The notes under the pieces: model-generated | Seen by the model: the letters and a program-made list of their open reading frames with translations, nothing else | What the model was told of the DNA's origin: nothing | Database searches by the model: none | In this document: positions 43,403 through 55,845 of the stretch, in pieces | Numbering within the stretch: position 1 is the stretch's first letter | How the letters are laid out: each line of letters starts with the position of its first letter | Assembly: GCA_022495995.1 (NCBI GenBank) | Contig: JAFEMH010002095.1 | Coordinates: 310,001-374,000 of the forward strand | DNA: 64,000 bases | Source of the DNA: Adenophora triphylla var. japonica | Taxonomy: Eukaryota; Streptophyta; Magnoliopsida; Asterales; Campanulaceae | Reading direction: 5' to 3' | Position numbers and translations under genes: made by a program

Positions 43403-44063
43403 TGTTGATGTCGCAAGAAAAGTGCTTATCAATCTTTCTCCACGTGGCGGGAGGCGATCACATTTGGCTCACTTGACCTGAAATCGTAACCCACGACAAG
43501 CGGATGTGTCTCAGGCTTAGACCCTCGGGCGTGAGTAAGTATTTGATGATTGGAGAGCTAAAATGTATTGAATAATAGAATTCGATAACAAAATAGCGAT
43601 TACCTTTGCAGTTGGTAGTGATGATGTATTTATAGTTGATGTAGGTGGTTTAATGACGGGGCTACATGAGTCTCAGTGATTCTAGGGACAAGTTACATGT
43701 AGTGTGAACGTGTCCCGAAACGGTCCCCGATTTGTAGGGAAGCGCTATGGCAAGAGTTATTGTTTGTACGCCCGTAACCGCAGGTCGACGCTTGCTTCAG
43801 TAGGTCGAGGTCGACACTTGTGTTTGGGTCGACCTGACTGTCGGGTAGAGTTGGATCGTACCCGAAATATGAATGGGTCATAAGGTCGGACTAAGTTAGG
43901 TCGGGACCTAATAGGTCGGATAATGAACTTAGTCGACTGATGTGTGAGATGGGCCTTGAGCCATGTAATGATTGGGCCTAGCCCATAGAGAATATGGTGG
44001 CAATGATTGCTTGTGGTTTGGGCTTTACTCGCTTGGCCCAGCTAGATACTTTTGGTATGTTCA
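43403..44063 (-). repeat. TAT-2 3' LTR
   Basis: Begins TGTTGATGTCGC and ends TATGTTCA on the plus strand (661 bp). A minus-strand TATAAATA lies at 43627-43634. It contains several GGTCGA motifs. Boundaries rest on the TG/CA ends and the adjoining polypurine tract; the other LTR is not in the window. Confidence 0.75.
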
Positions 44064-44080
44064 GTGGCCCCCAACTTTCG
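44064..44080 (-). other. Polypurine tract of TAT-2
   Basis: On the minus strand AAAGTTGGGGGCCAC directly precedes the 3' LTR. Confidence 0.75.
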
Positions 44081-44325
44081 AGTTGACTTTGTCGACTAGG
44101 AAGTTAAGGAAATTTTTTAGTGAGAATTGTTGTGACTCGCAGGTCGCTACTCGCTCTGAAGTTGTAGTCGATCATAATGACGTGGCACAATCTTGGAACG
44201 TCGAATGTTTGAACGGTCAGATCTGGGAGAGCGCCGTTTTTCGCAATGATTAATGTTTTGACGTTTGAGAGTCCACCTTGGAAACTGTTTCCGCCATTAA
44301 TTAGGAAAATAAATTGTTTCCGGAA

Positions 44326-44335
44326 AATATATATA
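44326..44335 (+). promoter_or_regulatory. TATA box of the opposite-strand gene in TAT-2
   Basis: AATATATATA lies about 200 bp before the ATG at 44529, followed by a CT-rich leader (44340-44470). This is a normal plant core promoter arrangement on the plus strand. Confidence 0.65.
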
Positions 44336-44528
44336 GCAGAATCCTTCTCCATTTACAACTTTTACCTTCTCTGATTCCTTGAATTCCGGCGAAAACAACG
44401 AAAGGGCAATCGGATAAATCAAAGCTTTCACCTCCGTCTGTAATCCTTCTTCACTCGAGCTAATTTTAAGGTATTCCTCTTGCCTCTCAATATTAGGGTT
44501 TTATTTCCGTAATTTCTCCAATTCCGCC

Positions 44529-47500
44529 ATGGCTAGGACCTTTAGCACCGAACCTGGATCTTGGTATGGTTATTGTAGTGTCAACCGTAGGGTTTATAAA
44601 CACTTGAACGGGGAGTGGAGAGAGATGACTATGGAGGAATGCACTTCAATTTTGACCCATTGGGGCTTGCATTTTACCGAGCTAACTTTGCCTGTGGGAG
44701 AGGACTTAGGTGCCCTAGAAACGAACGACCCAAGAGTTGTGTCATTTCATCTCTTTCACGAGCTTCTTGACCATTTAGCTGTGTTTTATGTCCAGGATGC
44801 CAACAAACCCTCCTTTATTAGAAACGAGTTGGATTCCTGGGAATCTAGGTCGCCCACTAGTGTGTCTATTAGGACCCCCGAGACTTCATGTAGAACTCGA
44901 TTCCACCGTTTCCCCTCTTCTTGTACGGATATGGAGACTCAAGGAGAAGCCAACGCATCGACCTGCGTCAAGCCCACGTATTAGATGCTTTCGAGACCAC
45001 TGTGGTGCGCGGGCAGAATGAGAGGGGCTATGTGCCCAAAGGACCACTTAGGGGAGGCGTAACTTTCCTTCTCGCTTGTCCATGATCTACGACTTGTGAG
45101 GTGGATAGGGAAGAGTTCGATGTTACCCTTTACAAGAAGAGTGATTTCTTCAAACGGTGTAGTGACTACAAACCGATCCCACTAGAGTTGCCTTATTATG
45201 GCCAATTTGTGGTAGTTTGAGGTTGCCCCTGGATCCCTTCATAAATGAATTCTTAGAGTATGCCAATGCTCTACCTCTCCACCGTGTGCCAACACATGTA
45301 GAGTTTAGGTCCTGCTTTTGCAATGGTTTGCCGTTTCTTAGGTTCACGAGCCTTGCGTGAGGTATTTAGAGAATTTTTTATCGTGAAATTTGATAAGAAC
45401 CATGGCATAAGCACTCCTTCAAAACCAAATTCCCCAAATTATTCATTAACTTGCCTAGTAAAGCCGGTGATTGGAACTCTCACGTGGTAGTTGTGGAGAG
45501 TAGGCTAGGGCCGGGAGTTCCCGTTACCCATGAGGACACCCAAGTAGTGAAGGAGGAACATCAATGGGAGCCCTATTGGCATGATGATTTGCGTAGGAAG
45601 CCGGTTGAATTGGTTGCTCATAAACCCATCGCTTGGGAAGTTTTAGGAACCACGAAGAACAACTATATTCAAGCTGGTATGATGCTTGGGAATGATGATG
45701 TCGTGCCACTAGTTCCCATAGTGAGGTGTTTGAGATATCCGGATTGGGTGACCCACGCCCTGGCTAGGTTTGAGAAAGACTGCTCACTTTGCCGGAAGAC
45801 CCTCAAGTACCGTAAGAACCATGGGAGCATGTTGGTGGTATGGGTTTTCTCACCTTCTCATTATATGCCTGTAGAATTTTTACTCGCCCTTCACTTCCCT
45901 ATATGAAACTTTTACGATTGTGCTCCAACTTGTTTGTCTTTTGTATTTAACTCTCTCGCTTGTATCTTGTCGATTCTAGTGTAGAGCTCGTAGTTAGATT
46001 GTTCGTATGTAGAACTAGTAGCTCGTACATAGAGCTTATCTTTATATGTCGAGCTAACACTTGTTCCGTTTTTGTTGCATGCAGTTTTGACTCCTGCTCA
46101 GGAAGCTAACATGGGGAGAGCAATTGATGTGAGGAAAAGCAAGAGAAGTCACTGAGCCGCCAATGCCAGGGAGAACCGAGAGATGAAGGAGCTAAGAGGA
46201 ATGAGCTTCAAGGTGGTTGATCGTGATGCCTCCAAATTTATCCTGCCGAAGAGAACTTGGAGGAGTTGGAGGAAGAACGTGTCAATGGAGGTGATGTTCA
46301 AGGCCTCGAGGAAGTCAATGTGGCCAGAGTTGATGAGACTCGCTGAGTGTGGAGCCGCCGAGGAGGTCGTCGGGGCTGTGAGACCCGTGGCCAAGCCAGC
46401 AAAAAACCAAAGCTGCCTCCCAGAAAAAGTCCCATGTCATTGCTTTGGATGAGGAGGATGACGAATATGATAATGCTCCCCTGAGCAAGAAGATTAAGAT
46501 TGGCCCGTCTAAGGTGAGCTCGACATCTAATCAAGTCGATGCTAGTGAGCCAGTGGAGGCTGAAGTTAGAATTCCACATGCCTCTCTCATTCATGTTTCA
46601 TACGACGAGCTGATTTAGGCTCGGGTTGCAGAGTTGAGTGAGGTGACTCCTTTGACTAGGATCAACAGCTTCGCCAGGGAGTACCCGGAGCTGGAGTATG
46701 GACATGCAGTGGTCAGGAGGGGAGCTGACCAAGATTTGATTAGGGAGTTCACCAGCAAACCTTTGACTCCTGAAGCTTGTCGAGCTAGAGTTGGGCTTGC
46801 TTCCTCCGAGGTAACTCTCTACAATTTTTTGTGTTGTTGCTTTGATCCCTCTTGCCTTTCTCTATTCTTTACCTTACTTATGCTTGTTCTAACCTCATGT
46901 ACTTACTCGCCATTTCAGTCTCTTGCCATGATTGACTTGACCACTACCTATTGGAAAGCAGCTGAGGAGCAGGAGAAACTGGCCAAGTTTATGTTGGCTC
47001 GTAAGAACGAGGAATTGGGGAAGCTGGAGGGTGATCAAGCTAAGTTGAAGGAAGACCACACAAAGTTGAAGGGAGAGTTTGATAAACTGAAGGAGGAGCA
47101 CTCAGACTTGGACAACTCGTATGAAGCTTTGAAACTTGTCAAGGACATTGAGCTGAAGCTTAAGGAGGAAGCTTGGAAGAGTTTGGGGGAAGCTAATGCT
47201 GAGCTTGCCACTCTAAAGGAGGAGAAGAAAAAACTTGCAGCGGACCTTGACCTGGCGACTCAAATACTGGAGGAGGTGTCAGTCACCTTAGCCAAGAAAC
47301 AAGAGGAACTAGATGTTGTTCGAGCTCAATGGGGGGTGGACTTAGCTGCTGCTGTTAAGGTTGCCAAGGAGGAGGCTAAGCAAGCCTATAAAGATAGCGA
47401 TGAGCTCCATGCTTATATTACCAAGCAAGCCAGTACCTTCTGGGATGTTGGTCGAGCTCACATGGCTCGCCGTATTGTAGTGGATCCTGCTTTTGATATC

Positions 47501-47843
47501 TCCGTTGAACAACTTGCCCAATGGGCTGCAGAAGATCCTTATAATACGGCAGCCCGTCCGGGCCATCGCTTGGTGCCCTACAATGACAATGACTAGGAAA
47601 ACATAGCCAATGATGACGCAGCCGCTGAGGCAGAAACTTGGAACCCTCCCCCTGTCGATCCAGTTAACTACAGTACCATCCTTGCTGAGCTCGAGGAACC
47701 TGATTCACCGGCCTTTGACGGTGATACTCCAAGGCATGGGTTTTCTGAATCGGGTAAACCCATTGGCCCCCAGCAGCAGGAGGGAACTGTGGATGATCAA
47801 GCGGCTACCAGCGATCAGGTCGAAAGTGATCCCGCAGCTTGAA
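44529..47843 (+). pseudogene. Opposite-strand gene of TAT-2 (gypsy-type 'putative transposase' family, coiled-coil C-terminus)
   Basis: This gene runs against pol. It starts MARTFSTEPGSWYG at 44529, and its first part has LHFTELTLPVGEDLGAL and HELLDHLAVFYVQDANKPSF. A middle part (45451-45837) reads PSKAGDWNSHVVVVESRLG and HQWEPYWHDDLRRKPVELV. Two introns look intact: 45838-46084 (GTATGG...GCATGCAG) and 46811-46918 (GTAACT...TTTCAG). After them a long charged coiled coil (about 46960-47350; KLKEDHTKLKGEFDKLKEEH) leads to a C-terminal ASTFWDVGRAHMARRI. The layout resembles the gypsy-type transposase (PF04195) proteins with coiled-coil tails that plant genomes carry in large numbers. Stops at about 45220-45360 and 46616 and at 47596 break it. 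The role of these proteins is unknown to me. Confidence 0.65.
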
Positions 47844-47879
47844 CCTCATATTTAATGGTTGTGTAATGAACAAGCTCCA

Positions 47880-47935
47880 AACACTTTTTATTTATTTATT
47901 TTTATTTATTTATTTATTTTTATTTTTTTGAATGC
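47880..47935. repeat. (TTTA)n tract
   Basis: Low-complexity TTTATTTA sequence after the opposite-strand gene. Confidence 0.85.
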
Positions 47936-48204
47936 TTGAATGCCTTGGCCCTGCTTTTGGGAGGCGTAATATTTTGTCACATTTTGTTTTCCTTTTAAGT
48001 CTTGGCCCGTTTTGGGAGACTTAATTATATCATAGCTGACATTCTTTTTCTGTATATTGTATGCTTTCGATTTCAGCATGTGTGAGTCGAGCTAGATATA
48101 ATAGGACAAATAAATCGTCCCAAGTTCAAGGTCGACCTGGCTTCATGATAGCTTAGTCAACCTAAAGCTTTTAGGGATTTTTGTAAAACGAGATTGACTA
48201 AGAG

Positions 48205-48582
48205 TCGAACCTGTTCAGATTATCAGAGCTGACCAAGGGTCGAGCTCATTAGAACGAAGTCGACCCTAGGTCGGACTTGTTTTAGGGAGTAAAGCTGATT
48301 GAGAATCGAGCTAATTAGAACAGACTGACTAAGAGTCGAGTTTGTCAGAATGAAGTCGACTAAGAGTCGGACTTGTTTAAATGGACGAAGCTGATTAGGA
48401 ATCGAGCTTGTTAAAACAAAGCTGACTAAGAGTCGAGCTTGTTAAAGGAACGAATCTGATTAAGAATCGAGCTCGTTAAAGGAACGAAGTTGATTAAGAA
48501 TCGAGCTTGTTAAAGGAACGAAGCTGATTAAGAATCGAGCTTGTTGAAGGAACGAAGCTGATTAAGAATCGAGCTTGTTGAA
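48205..48582. repeat. 34-bp minisatellite array of TAT-2
   Basis: About 11 units built on GGAACGAAGCTGATTAAG followed by AATCGAGCTTGTTGAA. The units at 48440-48582 are regular and those at 48205-48420 diverge. It lies between the end of pol and the opposite-strand gene. Confidence 0.88.
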
Positions 48583-48720
48583 GTTAGTGTACATTGTTTG
48601 GTCGAATAGAACTGCGATTTTATTGAAGTAGAAACGTTTACATCAATGGAAAGCTAGAACTATGACAAATTTCAATCTTAGGAACTGTATTAACCTTGAA
48701 CTGAGCTATAGATCTGAACT

Positions 48721-49515
48721 TTAGAAGTAGTACTTGATAAGGTGAGTAGCATGCCATTGATGTTTCAACTCTTCACCATCTGGGTGAGCTATCATGTAGG
48801 TTCCCTCCTTGACGACTCGAGTAACAATGTAAGGACCTTCCCAGTTGGGAGATAGTTTATTCTGTTGAGTTCTCCTTCCTGTTGCTTCAATCTTTCTCAA
48901 CACGTGATCTCCTACTTGGAATGATCTTGCCTTCACCTTCTTATCGTGGTAACTTTTAGTTCGCTGCTTGTAGTTGACCATCCGAAGGTAAGCTGTGTCT
49001 CTCTTCTCGTTGATCAGATCCAGGTCGATCAATCTGTTGGTGTCGTTCTGCTCTTGATCAAAGAAGGTCACTCTAGCAGTAGGAAATCTGAGCTCAGCAG
49101 GTGCCATGGCCTCTGATCCATATGTAAGAGCAAATGGGGTTTCCCCAGTAGGCCCCTGAGTGGTTGTGCGAACTGCCCAAAGAGCAAGGGGAAGTTCGTC
49201 CAACCAGTTATTGCGTCGACCTACGAGACCCGTCTTAAGTGAGGATAGTACGAGCTTGTTTGCAGCTTCGGCCTGTCCATTTCCTTGGGGATAGGCGACA
49301 GAAGATTTCCAATGCTTGATTCCTACTCTATTCATCTCTGCTTCGAAGGTTTGGGAGAATTGTAGGCCGTTGTCAGATACTATAGCTCGGGGAAAACCAA
49401 ATCGACACCAGATGAAATCATGAATGAAGTTGATGGCGTTTTTCTCTGTGATGCGAGCTAGCGGCTTTGCTTCAACCCACTTGGTAAAGTAATCAATTGC
49501 CACGATTGCATATTT
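48721..49515 (-). pseudogene. TAT-2 integrase, catalytic core and C-terminal domain
   Basis: The integrase core begins AIDYFTKWVEAKPLARIT and contains the Asp of RAIVSDNGLQF and the Glu of AYPQGNGQAEAANK (DD35E type). The C-terminal domain has FQVGDHVLRKIEATGRR and LSPNWEGPYIVTRVVKEGTY, ending LIKYYF at the stop. A single TGA at about 49507 separates it from the first half of the integrase in the same frame (ARGN, stop, KYAIVAIDYF). Confidence 0.92.
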
Positions 49516-51084
49516 TCAATTTCCACGGGCGGGTGGGAAGGGGCCAATTAAGTCGACACCCCACATATCAAATGGCCAAGCAGCGATCACTGGGGTCTGC
49601 TCCGTTGTAGGTAAATGAGGTAAGTTGGCAAACCTTTGACATTGGTCACATTGCTGAACGAAGTCATGAGTGTCAGCTCTCATATGTGGCCAATAATATC
49701 CCAGAGTAATCAATTTGTAGGCTAGAGTCCTGGCCCCCGGGTGTCCACCACAAATTCCACTGTGAACCTCATGCATCAACTGTGTGATTTCTTGAGGATG
49801 AATGCACTTCAATAAGGGCTTGGTATATGATCTTCTGAACAGCATGCTTCCTTGGATGACATATCTCGGAGCTTTCTTTTTGACAGCTCGAGCCTTCTTA
49901 TCGTCCTCGGGGAGCTCGCCACTTTCCAGGTATGCTTTCATTTTCTCGATCCAGCACTTCTCATTTGAAGTGTTTTCCACACATTGAATCTGAACCCTTT
50001 CATAAGCTGGGCTCTCAAGGTAGGATATGGGCTCTTCATGTGGCTCATCTGATGTGGCCAGTTTTGAGAGTAGGTCGGCTAGCTCGTTGTCTTCTCGACC
50101 AATCCTCTGAATTCCCCAAAACTCCAAATCCTTTGTCAATTTCCTCACTAGGTCGTGGTATTTGACTAGAGTAGAGTTCAACACCTCGTATTCTCCTCGG
50201 ACCTGGTTGACTATCAACTGTGAGTCACAATAGGCCATGATTTTAGTCGCTCCAAAGCACTGGGCGTACTCAATGGCTGCCACTAAGGCCTCATACTCTG
50301 CCTGATTGTTGGATGCATCGAACTTGAACCTTAGCGACTCCTCATATACTGTTCCAGACTCAGGCTCAATCAGAACTATCCCAGCTCCACTGACACTCTT
50401 GGTTGCTGACCCATCCGAATAGACCTTCCAACAATCGTCGGGTAGGCTAGTGACGACTTGGGACTCTGGTTCTTTCCCTTTGGTTTTCTCTTTCTGAGCT
50501 TTCACTTCACTGTCTTCCTTGGTAAACGTTAGCTCGACCAAGAAGTCTGCTAGTGCTTGAGCTTTCAATGCCTTTCGAGGTCGATACTCGATGTCGAATT
50601 CCGTGAGGGCAATTAACCAGTTGAGTAAGCGACCTGAACTTTCTGGATTATGAAGAATTTTTCTTAAAGGGGCATTCGTAAGCACCACAATGGGATGAGC
50701 CAAAAAATAAGCTCGCAGCTTCCTTGAAGCTACGACTAAAGCATATGCGACCTTTTTAGCATTGTAATATCTGCCCTCTACATCTGATAAGGCTTTGCTG
50801 ACGTAGTACACTGGCTTTTGATGACCTTCCTCTTCTCTAACCAAGACTGCTGCAACTGACTTGTCTCCCACAGACAGATACACGAATAAGGTCTCACCAG
50901 TAGTCGGGCTGCTCAATAGTGGAGGAGTGGCAACGTATTCTTTGAGTTGTTGGAACGAAGAATGACATTCGGCCGTCCACTCAAAGTTTTTTGTCCCCCT
51001 CAATGATTTGAAGAAGGGGAGAGACCTTTGGCCAGGCTTGGCTATAAAAGCGACTTCAAAAATTTGCCTTTGCCACCCTGCCAT
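49516..51084 (-). pseudogene. TAT-2 RT connection, RNase H, second RNase H and integrase zinc domain
   Basis: Domains in order: RT thumb/connection (FIAKPGQRSLPFFKSLRGTK); RNase H of the RT type (LFVYLSVGDKSVAAVLVREE, PVYYVSKALSDVEGRYYNAK); a linker; the second, archaeal-type RNase H (WKVYSDGSATKSVSGAGIVL, FKFDASNNQAEYEALVAAIE, YCDSQLIVNQVRGEYEV, GREDNELADLLSKLA); and the integrase HHCC domain (HEVHSGICGGHPGARTLAYK with CDQCQRF). In the first RNase H, YLSVGD stands where many copies have Y-L-A-V-S. It overlaps the RT frame at 51056-51084 because of a frameshift. Confidence 0.92.
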
Positions 51085-52075
51085 TAAGTTGTTGCATCTC
51101 CTTTATACTTGCAGGCTCCTTCATCTCGACTAGAGCCTTGATCTTCTCCGGGTTAGCTTCTATACCTCGCTGAGACACCATAAATCCAAGGAACTTGCCA
51201 GCTGCTACACCAAAAACACATTTGCTGGGGTTAAGCTTCATGTCGTTTGCTCTCAAATTGGCGAACATTTCCTTTAGGTCGACTACGTGACGTCCGGTCT
51301 TTGTTTTAATGACCATATCGTCGACGTAAGCCTCCATGTTTCGGCCAATCTGTGAGGCAAAGACTTTATTCACCATTCTTTGATAAGTCGCCCCTGCATT
51401 TTTCAATCCAAACGGCATCATGTTGTAGCAGTAGATGCCTCCAGCTGCTTGAAATGTTGTCTTCACTATGTCATCCTCATGTATTTTAATCTGGTGGTAG
51501 CCCGAGTAAGCGTCTAGGAAGCTGAGGGTAGAGTGGCCAGCAATGGAATCAACAAGTTTGTCGATTCTGGGAAGAGGATAGCTGTCCTTCGGGCAAGCAA
51601 GGTTTAGAGTGGTGAAGTCGACACACATCCTCCATTTGCCATTTGACTTCTTCACCATAACCACATTAGCCAACCATGTTGTATGAGTGGCCTCTTTAAT
51701 TATACATGCGCTTAAAAGTTTTTGTACCTCAGCTTTTATGGCCTCCTCCTTATCACGAGCAAAGCTTCTCAATTTCTGGGGTCTGGGATTTATAGTCGGG
51801 TTGACCTCAAGCCTATGAACAACGACCTCTTCCTTGATTCCCTTCATGTCCTCTACTCGCCATGCAAAGACATCATTACTTTCTTTCAGCAGCTCAACGA
51901 TCTCTGCTCGCTCCTCGTCTGATAGCTGCTTTCCTATTTGAATTTTCTGCTCCGGATAAGAGGGATTTGTGATCACTGATTCTAGCTCATCAACAGCCTC
52001 TAGCTCCGGGCCATCCCTGAACTGTAGGGTCTCAATGATGATTTCCTTCACTTTCTGCCTCTCTTTGGCCTCCAA
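51056..52075 (-). pseudogene. TAT-2 reverse transcriptase
   Basis: The frame contains the RT blocks KSNGKWRMCVDFTTLNLACP, DSYPLPRIDKLVDSIAGHS, LSFLDAYSGYHQIKIHEDD with the first catalytic Asp, MPFGLKNAGATYQRMVNKVF, and MEAYVDDMVIKTKTG with the YVDD catalytic pair, then CVFGVAAGKFLGFMVSQRGI. It ends after LNGRVAK, where a frameshift leads into the next frame. Upstream (52075-51800) is the spacer to the protease, with SDEERAEIVELLKESNDVFA. Confidence 0.94.
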
Positions 52076-52740
52076 ATGTGGAGCTTATCAGCTATCATGT
52101 CATCTAGCTTATCAGCGATCTCATCGGTGGTGGCCCCCGAGTTATTGTTGACCTGGAGGCATAGGTTGCCTATGATGATTTGGTCGACCATAACTACATC
52201 TGGATCAACCGCTGTGGCTTCGGAGTGACGTGTCGACTCAATCATGATCTCGTCATTTGAGCGATAGGTCGACTCCTCCACGTTGGTGATCGTTGATAGT
52301 CGAGTAGTTTTGGTGACTGACTGGGACAGCTTTAAGTATCCTTCCGCCGTTTCAATCTCCAGTTCTCTTTTCTTTCTTTCTCGTAGGACATGATCTAGGT
52401 ATGCTCGAGCTGTGCCTTGTACACAACTGACTCCAGCAGGGGTTGGAAATTTGACTCGCTGATGGGGGATTGACGCCACGATTCCAAGTGCGACCTGACC
52501 AGGAATACCAAGGATAGCAGCATAGTCACTGTTCACATCTATCACAATAAATTTTACCTTAGAAACAACCCTGTAAGGGTGCTGGCCTAGGTCGACATCT
52601 AGCTCGATCTGTCCCTTAGCGTCGACTCGATGATTTGTGAAGCCCTCCAACCTGCCATCATATCTTTCAAGCTGCTCGTTGGAAAGACCCATCTCCTGGA
52701 AGGTTTTGTAGAACAAAATGTCTTTGCAGGCCCCCCGTGT
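52048..52740 (-). pseudogene. TAT-2 protease, C-terminal part, and spacer
   Basis: The frame FYKTFQEMGLSNEQLERYDG, then IELDVDLGQHPYRVVSKVKF, VIDVNSDYAAILGIPG and KFPTPAGVSCVQGTARAYLD, is the retropepsin-like protease of TAT/Athila elements after its DTG site. The active site LLVDTGG lies in the previous frame (52667-53185), so a frameshift near 52720-52735 splits the protease. Confidence 0.85.
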
Positions 52741-53185
52741 CGACTAAGAGTCTCCTTGTCGTACATCCGTCGATAAGACCTGGGATGACGAGAACTTGAT
52801 CTCTAGCTGCCATATTAGTTGCCAACTCATGGGGGTAGAAGCTGATTACCTCATCTCTGACATCTCTCCTTGGAGGCACATGTGGGGCTTTGTTGAGTTG
52901 AAAGATTTTATGTTTGATGGCTGTGTTGCTGGCTTGCTCTGTGATGACCCCTAAGTTTAATCTGGGTTGCCTTGGTCCCTGATGTACACCTGCTGGTTGC
53001 TCGCCTCCACTAGCTTGAGGCCTTTTGACATAAGCGTCGAGTCTTCCCTGGTCGACCATTCTCTGGATGATACGCTTCAGGCCTAAGCAATCTTCTGTGA
53101 GATGACCCGTATCTTTATGGTAATCGCAGTATTTGCTATTGTCCCTTCTAAACATGTTGTCTGGGTTTATTGGGGCTGGTGGGGC
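52667..53185 (-). pseudogene. TAT-2 gag C-terminus with zinc-finger-like motif and protease active site
   Basis: From the TAT-3 junction the frame reads APPAPINPDNMFRRDNSKYC, with the motif YCDYHKDTGHLTEDCLGLKR, and then VISFYPHELATNMAARDQVL and TTRRLLVDTGG with the aspartic protease DTG. Upstream gag lies beyond TAT-3 and the window. The frame continues past 53185 into TAT-3 LTR sequence, which is not gag. Confidence 0.88.
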
Positions 53186-55164
53186 TGAAATTACCCGGGA
53201 TTTCGCGCGGACGGGGCGCGAAACGCGGTTGTCTTTCGCGGGGGGTTGGTGTCTGAGACCTCGCTTCATGGGAAGGAAAAAATGAGGAGTCGCCACGCGG
53301 TTTTTGTATTTTGAGCCCAAACGTTGAGAAACGGCTATTGTGAAAAGGTGTCGTTTTTATTGGTAGCAAAAACTTAGGAAAAGGCTTTTGAAAACGGGGA
53401 TCTTTTTTATTGGCAGCAAAAACGAGTAAAAAACTTTTTGTACCAGAGATTGTTAGGTTCGGAGGTCAAGTTACGTTTCGGGTAGAGTATTACGAGATCG
53501 CCCGAAACGCCTCGCATGACGAGTCTTTCTACCTTTCTCGAAATCGTGTGTGTGTGTGTTTTGAAATGGGGGCTTGAATGACAAGCTTAATCTTGGTTTG
53601 AATGACAAACGTTGATTAGGTGACTTTTGAAAAGACGAGCGTTTGAATGACAAACGTCGGTTTTGAGTTTGAAATGAGCGTTTGCGTGGCAAACGTCGAT
53701 TTTGAGTTTGAAATGAGCGTTTGCGTGGCAAACGTCGATTTTGAACCGTGCGAGTCATTGTTAACGATTTTTACGGAAAAAATGCGTATTAAATGATTTT
53801 AAGTGTCAAATGGCGTCTTTTAGTTTGAAGATGAGCATTCGGAGGCCAAATGTCATTTCGCGCGTTTTGAAAGAGAGTTCGACGGACGAACTCCGGTTTT
53901 GAACCGGGCATTACATTGTTAACGATTTTTACGGGAAAAATGCGTATTAAATGATATGCGATCAACGAATCGGGTTGCGACTCGGACTTTGAAAAGTAAA
54001 TACTATCACGATCCAAACGGGTCGGATTTGAAAATGACAGTATTTAAAGCAGTGTCAACGGAATCAAACGATCCGAAATCGTAAATGACGATCGACGAGG
54101 CCAAACGGCTCGGAATTGTAAATGACGATCAACGAGGCCAAACGGCTCGGATTTGTAAATAACAGAAATTAAAATGGCGATCGACGGATCGATCGATCCG
54201 GAATTGGTAAATGACAATAAAAGTAAACGGAACGGGGTCGGAACGCCGTTTTAACCCGTGATTACTTCTCTTACGGAAAGAGAAGAGGATCGAGGGGCTA
54301 AAACGTATCGGACCCCGTTAGACGGAGGCGTCTACATTTCGATAACGACGTTCGAAACGGTTATAGCGACTGGCGCGTAAACCGAGACGGAACGAAAGAT
54401 TTAGAGAGAGGGAGTTATACCTATGGCTGTGGTCGACTCCTTTGGCTCGGGAGGTGTGTACGGGACACGGAAAGTGATTCGAAAGGTTGTTTCAAGTAGT
54501 AGGGTGCGTATTTGATCGAAATACGAAGGTTTCACGCGAATCGAGGCAAACGGGAGCTCGGAAGGGTGAAAATGGCTTGGCCGAGGGGTGGTAAAAATTT
54601 GGGAGTCATTTGTTGTTTTGAAAAGCTTTGACAGCAACTTCTATTTATAGGTGAAAATTGCAGTAGGAGTCCGGACGGACTTGGACTGAATCCAGGGGGT
54701 TTTTGGGTATTTTGGAAATCTGGGGGACTTGCCGGGCAATTTCGTGAAAAGTGCACAGGAGTCCTACGACTTGGCTTGCAAATCGTGGGGTATTTTGGTC
54801 TTTTCCTTTGAATTTGATTGAAGGGTGACTAGAGGGAGGTGGCATGGCCGCCACGTGCCCTCTCGAGTCACCACCATGTGGGATTTTGTCCCCGGTCCCG
54901 GTTTTGTCCGTTTTTTAAAATAACAGTCCGAAAATGTCCGAAACGCCCCCGGAAAGTCTTAAAAATGCGTTTTGTGGAAAGCCATACTTTTACGTGAGAT
55001 GACACGTGTTAAGTACGGTTCGACGTTCGGGATGCACGGCGCCCCGGACGTCTCGTTGGCACAAAGAATCAGGAGTTTAACGAGTTCCGGTTAACTCGGG
55101 AGCGCGCTTAACGATTTCGGTTAACTTTCCGACGGATTTGGACGATCCGGATTGGGTACTTACA
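53186..55164 (-). repeat. TAT-3 3' LTR
   Basis: 1979 bp from TGAAATTACCCGG to GGTACTTACA. A minus-strand TATA (CTATAAATAG) lies at 54641-54650. Internal short repeats occur at 53600-53740 (GCGTTTGCGTGGCAAACGTC-type) and 54070-54150 (AACGAGGCCAAACGGCTCGG-type). Small open frames in it look incidental. Confidence 0.8.
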
Positions 55165-55177
55165 ATTAGCCCTCGCC
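55165..55177 (-). other. Likely polypurine tract of TAT-3
   Basis: Minus strand GGCGAGGGCTAAT next to the LTR, like the TAT-1 tract. Confidence 0.55.
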
Positions 55178-55288
55178 GACGTCTCTCCGAAGGAGGCGGG
55201 GTCGTTGAAAAAGATAAGGATCCAAATCGGGATGCCTTACTTTGAAAAGAGACCCTGGGCGGCCACTGGTGGACCCTTAGCGAAAAGG

Positions 55289-55330
55289 ATTCCTACGTAT
55301 CCCGAGCGGGAATCAAGCCGATCGTAGTTC
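55289..55330. other. Recurrent CCTACGT...CGTAGTTCG motif, copy 3
   Basis: ATTCCTACGTATCCCGAGCG, then GGAATCAAGCCGATCGTAGT and TCG. Same distance class from the LTR as copy 1 in TAT-1 (about 110-125 bp). Confidence 0.7.
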
Positions 55331-55845
55331 GAAAGGGGGCAAGGGCCGCGCATGGGGACCTCGACCCGAGCGAGACCGTTAGGAGGCGTCTAAACCTGGA
55401 TGAGACCATTCGCGAGGTACCTATACTCGAATGGAGACTGCCTGGGAGGCGTCTCGAACTCGGGACTTCGAAACCTTCGAGGGCGTGTGGCGCCTCAAAC
55501 CGGAGTGGCGATGTTGACGAGGGCGTTCGTGCCTCGGGTGCCGGGCTTATTGCCGCTGCGCTTTATCCTGGCTGGGATGAGCGTTCGGGCTTACCTTGAT
55601 GGCCGAAGAGGATTGTTGTGCGTTCGTGCTTATTCGGCGCCGGCCGCCGAGGTGGAACGATCGGCTTACGCAAGCGGCCGGGAGACGAATGTTCACTTGC
55701 TGAAGTGAAAAGGTGTTCGGGCTTACGAGGATGGCCGAAGAGGGATTGTTGCAAGGCGTTCGTGCCTTGGGGTTCGGGCTTATTGTTGTTGCCGAGAAGA
55801 CGAACAGCAAGGGTCTCGATAGAAGAGTGGAGGTCGGATCGTGAA

